Assembly (NCBI GenBank): GCA_022563755.1
Contig: JADFMT010000005.1
Span: 1 to 37,788 of the forward strand
Source of the DNA: Patescibacteria group bacterium
GTDB taxonomy: Bacteria; Patescibacteriota; Minisyncoccia; HO2-45-28
Direction: 5' to 3'
DNA length: 37,788 bases
Part shown: positions 32,143-37,788 of the stretch, piece by piece
Position numbering within the stretch: the first letter of the stretch is position 1
Layout: each line of letters starts with the position of its first letter
Notes under the pieces: generated by a model
Database searches by the model: none
The model's input: only the letters and a program-made list of their open reading frames with translations
What the model was told of the DNA's origin: nothing
Position numbers and translations under genes: made by a program

Positions 32143-33138
32143 ATGATGGATCAAGCAATTAGGGATTTTCCTAAGCAATTTGAATATGAGCCGGTTATTG
32201 AAAATGAGGATAATTTAAAACGGAAAAAACGATTTATTGTCTGCGGTATGGGGGGGTCAAACCTGTCGGCCGGTTTGCTGAAGATCGTAAACCCAAAGCT
32301 CGATATCATTTCTCATCGAAACTACGGATTACCTACCATCCAAGGACCGTCCTTGGATGCTCCAAGGACGGTCCTTGGATTTGAAGAACACCTTGTTATC
32401 GCAGGTTCCTATTCCGGCAACACAGAGGAGACTATTGATGCGTTTAACGCCGCTTTAGAAAAAGGACTTGCGCTTGCGGCAATCACAACGAACGGCAAGC
32501 TGCTCGAGCTTGCCAAAAAAAATACTGCGCCCTATATTCAAATGCCTAAAACTGGCATTCAGCCGCGTTTGGCATTAGGATTTACTATACGGGCCTTACT
32601 AAAGTTAATGGGTGACGAAGAAGGTCTGCGTCAAACTCGGACGCTTGCAGACTCTTTGGATGTTGACGGGTGCGAGTACAAAGGCAAGGCGCTTGCCGAA
32701 GTTCTTCGCGCAAAACTTCCCGTTGTGTACTCTTCTCAGCGCAATGAGCCGATTGCATATAACTGGAAAGTGAAGTTTAACGAGACCGGAAAAATCCCTG
32801 TTTTTTACAATGTATTTCCCGAGCTCAACCACAATGAAATGACTGGCTTTGATGTCTCGTCTTCTGCAAAGCCACTTTCTGAGAAAATACATTTTATATT
32901 TTTACGTGATGATCAAGATGATTCAAGGATCTTAAAACGAATGGACGCGACCAAAAAAATCTATACGGACCGGGGTTTTGGGGTTGAGGTTTTGGAACTG
33001 ACCGATGGTGATCCGTGGCAGAAAATTTTTACCTCGTTACTGATTGCGGATTGGGCCGCTTTTTATCTTGCCCGCTACTACGGCGCTGATCCCGAGCAAG
33101 TTCCTATGGTCGAGGAGTTCAAGAAACTTATAGCATAA
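32143..33138 (+). CDS. Bifunctional phosphoglucose/phosphomannose isomerase, SIS domain
   Basis: The 331-aa product has two SIS folds and matches the bifunctional PGI/PMI family. FIVCGMGGSNLSAGLL, VIAGSYSGNTEETIDA, the sugar-binding region near PRLALGF, and FPELNHNEMTGF are all family features. It interconverts fructose 6-phosphate with glucose or mannose 6-phosphate. About 14 residues (TIQGPSLDAPRTVLG) before the SGNTEE strand have no family counterpart and are encoded by a palindrome. ATGATG gives two adjacent starts. Its TAATG overlap with the ROK kinase gene indicates one operon. Confidence 0.92.
   Translation: MMDQAIRDFPKQFEYEPVIENEDNLKRKKRFIVCGMGGSNLSAGLLKIVNPKLDIISHRNYGLPTIQGPSLDAPRTVLGFEEHLVIAGSYSGNTEETIDAFNAALEKGLALAAITTNGKLLELAKKNTAPYIQMPKTGIQPRLALGFTIRALLKLMGDEEGLRQTRTLADSLDVDGCEYKGKALAEVLRAKLPVVYSSQRNEPIAYNWKVKFNETGKIPVFYNVFPELNHNEMTGFDVSSSAKPLSEKIHFIFLRDDQDDSRILKRMDATKKIYTDRGFGVEVLELTDGDPWQKIFTSLLIADWAAFYLARYYGADPEQVPMVEEFKKLIA
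32338..32380. repeat. Perfect palindrome inserted in frame within a coding gene
   Basis: ATCCAAGGACCGTCCTTGGA is followed by TGC and then TCCAAGGACGGTCCTTGGAT, an exact 20-bp-arm hairpin. It keeps the reading frame of the isomerase, adding about 14 residues. This recalls Rickettsia palindromic elements. Confidence 0.9.
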
Positions 33139-33974
33139 TGGCCGGTCTATTTTTTGACATCGGAGGAACCAGTATACGCGCTGCATTTTGCCAGGACGGT
33201 AAGTCTTTGGGGGAGCCAAAAATTCTTGAAACCCCTAAGGATTTTAATGAGGGGATTTTGCTTTTAAAAAAAACCGCAGAAGAATTGTCCGGCGGAAAAA
33301 AGATTCAAAGTATAGTCGTGGGAATCGCCGGCGCATTTGATCGAGAAAAAACTCAGCTGCTTGCTTCCCCCAACCTTCCGGGCTGGGTAGGTAAACCACT
33401 CAAAGTCAGACTTTACCAGGAGTTTGGCTCATTAGTATTTATTGAAAATGATGCAGCGCTGGCAGGATTAGGAGAGGCAGTGTACGGGGCAGGCAAAGGT
33501 AAGGAGATTGTAGCCTACATGACGATCAGCACGGGTGTGGGAGGGGCTCGTATTATAAAAGGCAAGATTGATGTAAGTGCGAAAGGATTTGAGCCGGGCC
33601 ATCAGATCATTGATGCCGGAGCGGTCTGGCAAGGCGAATACGATGTGTTAACGCTTGAGAATGCAATTTCAGGGACCGCGTTTGAGAAACGATTTGGCAA
33701 AAAGCCCTACGAGATTACCGATGAAAAAATTTGGGATGAGGCTGCACGGATTTTGGCAATCGGGCTCAATAATTCCATGGTCTATTGGTCGCCCGATATT
33801 GTGGTTTTGGGCGGATCTATGATGAAGGAAGTAGGAATTCCCATAGAACGAATACGATTTCATCTGAAAAATATTTTAAAGATTTTTCGTGAACCATCGC
33901 CGATTGAAAAAGCCGCTTTAGGTGACGCGGCGGGTTTATACGGCGGTCTTGCGTTTTTGAATCCCAGTGGATAA
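33138..33974 (+). CDS. ROK-family sugar kinase
   Basis: The 278-aa product is a ROK kinase that phosphorylates a hexose with ATP. LFFDIGGTSIRAA is the phosphate-1 motif, NLPGW and FIENDAALAGLGEAVYGAG include the catalytic Asp, and TISTGVGGARIIKGKI is the phosphate-2 motif. FEPGHQIID is present, but the zinc-binding CxCGxxGCxE loop that normally follows is absent, replaced by AGAVWQGEYD. It partners the isomerase upstream, so glucose or mannose kinase activity is plausible. Confidence 0.88.
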   Translation: MAGLFFDIGGTSIRAAFCQDGKSLGEPKILETPKDFNEGILLLKKTAEELSGGKKIQSIVVGIAGAFDREKTQLLASPNLPGWVGKPLKVRLYQEFGSLVFIENDAALAGLGEAVYGAGKGKEIVAYMTISTGVGGARIIKGKIDVSAKGFEPGHQIIDAGAVWQGEYDVLTLENAISGTAFEKRFGKKPYEITDEKIWDEAARILAIGLNNSMVYWSPDIVVLGGSMMKEVGIPIERIRFHLKNILKIFREPSPIEKAALGDAAGLYGGLAFLNPSG

Positions 33975-34057
33975 CTTTGGTATTCAACGATTCGTCATTT
34001 TGTTATTCTAAAGAGTAGGTAAGGTCGAATTATAAACTTAAATTTTATTATAAATCT

Positions 34058-34348
34058 ATGTTAACCGCAGCATTAAGTATAGATATTATTGGGATAACGA
34101 TTGGGCTTATCTCAATATACATTATTCTAAAGATTAAAAAAAGTTTAGGAGGTCGAGTCGGCGGAGCGCTCATCATGTTTGTCTGGGGAGTTACCTTCCA
34201 GATTTTTGCCTTTAGCTGGACAATCGTTTTTTCTCGATTGGCGCTTCTTCCCAAGCCCGCGATTGATGTGCATCACTTATTGATGGCTACCGGAATGATT
34301 CTTTTTGTGGCCGCGGCCTGGAAATTTTCCAAGCTTATCCAGGTATAA
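34058..34348 (+). CDS. Small three-helix membrane protein
   Basis: The 96-aa product has hydrophobic segments at about 5-24, 37-58 and 74-92. No family was recognised. HH in DVHHLLMATGMILF could bind metal or heme, but this is weak. Confidence 0.6.
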   Translation: MLTAALSIDIIGITIGLISIYIILKIKKSLGGRVGGALIMFVWGVTFQIFAFSWTIVFSRLALLPKPAIDVHHLLMATGMILFVAAAWKFSKLIQV

Positions 34349-34392
34349 TCACGAGCCTGTTTTTCATTAAGAAAGATTAAAGCTTTGCCGTA

Positions 34393-34475
34393 TACCCCGT
34401 TAGAAATATTTGATTACGGGGTAGTTAATACGTGTTATTATTTACTGACATAATAGCGTAATTTCTAACGGGGTA
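34393..34475. mobile_element. CCCGTTA inverted-repeat element ending on the kinase start codon
   Basis: TACCCCGTTAGAAAT (34393-34407) and ATTTCTAACGGGGTA (34461-34475) are perfect 15-bp inverted repeats with a 53-base loop. The final A is the A of the histidine kinase ATG. The loop contains a nested ACGGGGTA and a frame reading YVLLFTD, which may be a third GIY-YIG trace. Confidence 0.78.
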
Positions 34476-35686
34476 TGGCAAAAGAAACTTTGGATATTGT
34501 AAAAGAATATGGGACGGTCTTTATTCAGATGGTCATCAGCCTGATTGGAGTCGGGGCGGTACAGGCGAGTCTGAAGAATGAGTTTCCTCAAGGAGAAATT
34601 TCTGTTAATGAAGCTGGAGATATTGAAATTCGCTCTGACGGCGCAAAAAAAAATATTAAAAAAACGATTTCCTATTTTGCTGAACGCATGGTAAAAAATT
34701 TCGGTTATGATTTTTCAGAAAACGCTCTTCGAAGGATATACGGGAACTTGAAAAATAAATATCGGGATGAGATATATATTCGCGAGATTTTGGACATTAT
34801 TCCAGAGGGGTTTTTAGAGAAAGAAAAAGTCGGATATCTTTCTAAGGGGGAATTAGAAAAGCGGGTGCTCGAGAGAACTAAGGAACTTCGAGAGCTCAAT
34901 ATTGGTCTGGAGAAGACCGTGCTTGAACGAACGAAGGAGCTGATTGCGGCAAACGATCAACTTGAGAAAAAGAATAAAGAGCTTGAACATCTGAGTCAGG
35001 CTAAAACAGAATTCCTTTCATTGGTATCGCATCAGATGCTGACCCCGCTTTCGGCTATCCGATGGTCGTTAACCACCCTTCAGGAATCCATTGGTATTGC
35101 TCGTCTTCGCAAAGAAGACAAAAGGCTTTTTGATAATCTTTTAATAAGTAATGAGCGAATGAGCAGGCTCATTATTAATCTTCTTAATATTGCACGAATT
35201 GAAGAAGGGAGGTTTCTTTACCGGTTTGTCAAAATCCCCATCATAGACGTTGTATCTGAGGTTATCGAGGCACTCTCTCCGCTTTCAAGAAAGAAATCGA
35301 TCACCGTTAAGTTTAAAAAACCATCCTTAAATGCCTTGGTTATGGCTGATAAAGAAAAGCTGTCGTTGGCGGTTGAAAATATTTTGGATAATGCGATTAA
35401 ATATACGCCCGTAAAGAAAAATATAGAGGCCGGCATTACATTCAAAGATACCCGCGCAGTGATTTATATTAAGGACGAAGGGGCCGGAATTCCAAAAGAA
35501 GATCAAGGCAAGATATTTACTAGATTTTTTCGAGCAAAAAATGTTCAAGGGGGCGAGGCGTCGGGTTCGGGCCTCGGTTTGTTTTTGGCAAAGAAAATCA
35601 TTGTCGATCACGGAGGCGAGGTTCGGTTTGAAAGCAAGGTGGGAAAGGGCACGACATTCTTTGTCGAGCTGCCCGTGGTGAAATGA
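34475..35686 (+). CDS. Cytoplasmic sensor histidine kinase
   Basis: The 403-aa product has an unrecognised N-terminal domain (about 1-125), a coiled coil built from a duplicated L-E-K-x-V-L-E-R-T-K-E-L unit (about 128-175), then HisKA with the phosphoacceptor in SLVSHQMLTPLSAIRW, and HATPase_c with NILDNAIKYTP (N box), DEGAGIP, FTRFFRA and GSGLGLFLAKKI. One hydrophobic stretch near residue 15 may touch the membrane; otherwise it is soluble. No response regulator lies beside it. Its stop overlaps the glycosyltransferase start (ATGA), coupling the two. Confidence 0.92.
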   Translation: MAKETLDIVKEYGTVFIQMVISLIGVGAVQASLKNEFPQGEISVNEAGDIEIRSDGAKKNIKKTISYFAERMVKNFGYDFSENALRRIYGNLKNKYRDEIYIREILDIIPEGFLEKEKVGYLSKGELEKRVLERTKELRELNIGLEKTVLERTKELIAANDQLEKKNKELEHLSQAKTEFLSLVSHQMLTPLSAIRWSLTTLQESIGIARLRKEDKRLFDNLLISNERMSRLIINLLNIARIEEGRFLYRFVKIPIIDVVSEVIEALSPLSRKKSITVKFKKPSLNALVMADKEKLSLAVENILDNAIKYTPVKKNIEAGITFKDTRAVIYIKDEGAGIPKEDQGKIFTRFFRAKNVQGGEASGSGLGLFLAKKIIVDHGGEVRFESKVGKGTTFFVELPVVK

Positions 35687-36990
35687 GATTTTTATCAGAT
35701 ACAATGTTATTTTTATCGAAGGTATCTATTGCAAAAAGGAGCTTTGCTCCGTATCGCAAGTTCAATAAAAGGCATTTTGTCTCGGTAACTTCGCGTGCTC
35801 GCAAGCTGCGAGGCAAGCGTATTTTACATATTTCAGCAACTCGTTCGGGCGGAGGAGTGGCAGAAATTTTACAAAGCCAGGTGGCGCTTGAGCAGGGATT
35901 GGGGCTTGATTCAAAGTGGTTTGTGATTCAAGGCTCCCCCGGATTTTTCAAAATCACAAAAAAAATTCATAACCTACTACAGGGAAAATCCGGCATTTTG
36001 ACCCCGCAGGAAAAAAATCTCTATATTTCTGAAAGTAGCCGAATGTCCAGTGGTCTGCCTGAGTTTTTTGAAAATTTGAGGCCAGATCTTCTGATTATGC
36101 ACGACCCTCAACCCGCCGCGTTTGTTAACTCTTTTCCTGCATCTACCCCCTCGATTTTGCGTCTCCACATTGATCTTTCGATTCCCAACGTAAGCGCGCT
36201 TGAATTTTTGCGGCCCTTTATTGAAAAATACTCGCGAGTCATTATCTCTCGGAAAGATTACCGGCCTCTTTGGCTGCCTCTTAAAAAAACGCTGGTAATT
36301 ACGCCTACGATTGACCCGCTTACTCCGAAAAACCAAAAAATGCCTACGCGCAAAGCCCGGAAGGTTTTAATGAATTACGGACTCAATCCGGATTGCCCGA
36401 TCATCTCCCAAGTATCGCGTTTTGATGCATGGAAAGACCCCCTGGGGGTTATTGAGGCATTTTACCGGGCGAAAAATGAACTTCCGCATTTGCAGTTGAT
36501 TTTAGCTGGATTTTTTCAAGCAGCGGACGACCCTGAATCGGTTGAAATTTTTAAACGTGTCCAGCGATACGCAAAAGGGGATCCAGACATCTTTCTTTTT
36601 GAGAATCCTCGGCTGCTTAAAGATATTTCGATCGATCTCTTTGTGAATGCTATACAGTCGGCAAGCGACGTCGTGCTGCAAAAATCGCTTCGCGAGGGCT
36701 TTGGGCTTACGGTAACCGAGGCGATGTGGAAGGGGAAACCCGTGATTGGCGGAATGTCGGCCGGAATTGCGCTCCAGATTAAAAATGGGAAGAACGGTTT
36801 TTTGGTGCGTAGTCCTTCTGAGGCAGCGAATCGCATTGTCGCCCTCATTAAAGACAGAAAACTTCACAGCAAAATCGGCAAAGAAGCTGCAAAAAGCGTT
36901 GCCAAAAACTTTTTAATTCCCCGCTCTCTAAAAGAACATTTTGAGATTTATTCCCGTCTACTTGGCGGTCGGGCCGCCAAGTCAGTTTAG
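35683..36990 (+). CDS. GT4-family glycosyltransferase, trehalose synthase (TreT)-like
   Basis: The 435-aa product matches the TreT-like branch of GT4. ILHISATRSGGGVAEILQSQV is the N-terminal glycine loop, DLLIMHDPQPAAF and RLHIDLS follow, VSRFDAWKDPLGVIEAF opens the second Rossmann fold, and QKSLREGFGLTVTEAMWKGKPVIGG is the nucleotide-sugar site (E-x7-E). TreT makes trehalose from a nucleotide glucose and glucose; substrate here is inferred. Coupling to a histidine kinase gene is unusual. The last codons (LLGGRAAKSV) are encoded by a hairpin. Confidence 0.88.
   Translation: MRFLSDTMLFLSKVSIAKRSFAPYRKFNKRHFVSVTSRARKLRGKRILHISATRSGGGVAEILQSQVALEQGLGLDSKWFVIQGSPGFFKITKKIHNLLQGKSGILTPQEKNLYISESSRMSSGLPEFFENLRPDLLIMHDPQPAAFVNSFPASTPSILRLHIDLSIPNVSALEFLRPFIEKYSRVIISRKDYRPLWLPLKKTLVITPTIDPLTPKNQKMPTRKARKVLMNYGLNPDCPIISQVSRFDAWKDPLGVIEAFYRAKNELPHLQLILAGFFQAADDPESVEIFKRVQRYAKGDPDIFLFENPRLLKDISIDLFVNAIQSASDVVLQKSLREGFGLTVTEAMWKGKPVIGGMSAGIALQIKNGKNGFLVRSPSEAANRIVALIKDRKLHSKIGKEAAKSVAKNFLIPRSLKEHFEIYSRLLGGRAAKSV
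36960..36982. repeat. Hairpin over the last codons of the glycosyltransferase
   Basis: ACTTGGCGG and CCGCCAAGT form a perfect 9-bp stem with loop TCGGG. It ends eight bases before the stop codon's last base and could act in termination or be another inserted palindrome extending the C-terminus. Confidence 0.55.
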
Positions 36991-37012
36991 AGTTATTGAG
37001 GCGGTTCTAATC

Positions 37013-37788
37013 CTATTTTGAAACAGAAACCGCGCCGGTACCGTCAGTTTTGTTGATGAATGCTATAGCCTCTCTAAGGTTTTCATCGGTTAACGGTACG
37101 GGTTTGTCTAGATTCCAATTTTTAAAACCGTGTCCGTCTACCGCGACCGTACCATTCTTATTGATGAGCAAATCAACATCTACGGCATTATTTTTAACAT
37201 CAAAGCTGACCTCTAAGTTGCCGTCTTCAATTTTCCATTCTACCGCATTAAACAAGCCGCTCTTTGTCCAATCTTCGCCAATTAAACGTGCCAGTGGCAT
37301 TTTACCTTCCGGGTGTTCAAAGATTTTAATAAGATCTACCAATTTGTCATCGCTTAGTCCTTTAAAATTCTCAGTAAATCCACTTTCGTAATATTTTTGT
37401 ATAATGTCAGGACTTAATACATTTCCGGATTTGCTGTTAAGATTAAAAATCGTTCCTAATTCTTTTTTATCTAAACTTGGATGCTCTGTCCAAAACTTTA
37501 ATTGATCTTCTTTACCCCATCCTTCTGAGGTAATATTCCACTCTTTTAGTTGTTCTTCTACATTTTCAATTGGAGGTGATACTTCTGCCGTTCCCTTAAC
37601 AAGTTTTCCAATAAGCGCTTCTTTAGTTTTATTGAACGCGTCTACTTTTTTGTCCATTATTTTTCCAGCTATTTCAGGCATACTTTTTGCCCCGTCAGCC
37701 ATTTCGGTTTTAATATTTTCTTCCGTAAGTATATGCACCGGTCCATTCTTGCTATAGATAACCGGCGTCACTTCTCTTGGCCCTCCCG
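37013..37788 (-). CDS. Hypothetical protein, probably cut by the window end
   Basis: The frame is open to the right edge with no stop, and the track start at 37771 is a GTG, so the true N-terminus may lie outside. At least 252 residues are visible. The protein is acidic, without membrane segments or cysteines, and no family was recognised. The C-terminal part (about the last 75 residues) looks beta-rich: WKIEDGNLEVSFDV, VDVDLLINKNGTVAVDGHG. The middle contains short helices with repeated D-K/E patterns. It converges on the glycosyltransferase gene. Confidence 0.6.
   Translation of the reverse strand, partial: GGPREVTPVIYSKNGPVHILTEENIKTEMADGAKSMPEIAGKIMDKKVDAFNKTKEALIGKLVKGTAEVSPPIENVEEQLKEWNITSEGWGKEDQLKFWTEHPSLDKKELGTIFNLNSKSGNVLSPDIIQKYYESGFTENFKGLSDDKLVDLIKIFEHPEGKMPLARLIGEDWTKSGLFNAVEWKIEDGNLEVSFDVKNNAVDVDLLINKNGTVAVDGHGFKNWNLDKPVPLTDENLREAIAFINKTDGTGAVSVSK

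Overview
The window looks like chromosome from a Patescibacteria/CPR bacterium, probably a Parcubacteria-type lineage. The evidence is the short intergenic gaps, the many ATGA and TAATG overlaps, the -10 boxes sitting almost on the start codon (near-leaderless genes), and families typical of that group: UPF0182, DUF5652, a CxxC-x17-CxxC zinc ribbon, DUF362 and LMF-DUF393. Short palindromes whose translation reads MNPVRx...SNG also fit. TGA is used as a stop (for example at the ends of DUF362 and the histidine kinase), so the genetic code is standard and not the Gracilibacteria type. No rRNA, tRNA, CRISPR array or complete insertion sequence was seen. The lineage call is inference.

Layout. 1-4.4 kb: tail of a response regulator, a 39-aa basic microprotein, YceI, TypA/BipA, a second microprotein copy and a membrane-anchored PQQ-type sugar dehydrogenase. 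4.5-9.5 kb: a 930-aa UPF0182 membrane protein, a VTT protein, a reverse-strand GH130 glycosidase and a third microprotein copy. 9.7-11.2 kb: an AT-rich pair, a graspetide-type ATP-grasp ligase and a 2OG-Fe(II) oxygenase. 11.4-13.5 kb: a cold-shock protein with a structured leader, a strikingly GC-rich orphan gene, and two membrane proteins. 13.5-19 kb: a UMF1/Atg22-type MFS, a TIGR01777 epimerase, AcpS, a small membrane protein and an 830-aa fusion of acyl-adenylating enzyme, acyl carrier protein and PlsC acyltransferase. 19-26 kb: zinc ribbon, a divergent MutY, M17 aminopeptidase, a second MFS, DUF362, an ATP-grasp protein, SIMPL and DUF427. 26-32 kb: a hypothetical membrane protein, several microproteins, a divergent IMP dehydrogenase, acylphosphatase and a DCC-LMF fusion. 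32-37.8 kb: phosphoglucose/phosphomannose isomerase, ROK sugar kinase, a histidine kinase, a TreT-like glycosyltransferase and a reverse-strand hypothetical gene cut by the window end.

How genes may work together. AcpS plus the ligase-ACP-PlsC fusion forms a compact route from a scavenged fatty acid to an acylated lipid. Isomerase plus ROK kinase, with the nearby glycosyltransferase, suggests hexose interconversion and glycoside synthesis. The ATP-grasp/oxygenase pair looks like peptide or small-molecule modification without a visible precursor.

The most unusual layer is non-coding. At least four loci carry inverted repeats with a CCCGTTA/TAACGGG core. Three of them end on or beside the start codon of the next gene. 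Two enclose decayed reading frames resembling the N-terminus of a GIY-YIG nuclease, and a third may. Another hairpin separates a promoter from its gene in one microprotein copy but is absent from the paralogous copy, giving a natural empty/filled site pair. A perfect 20-bp-arm palindrome lies in frame inside the isomerase gene. Together these point to a lineage with active or recently active palindromic mobile elements.
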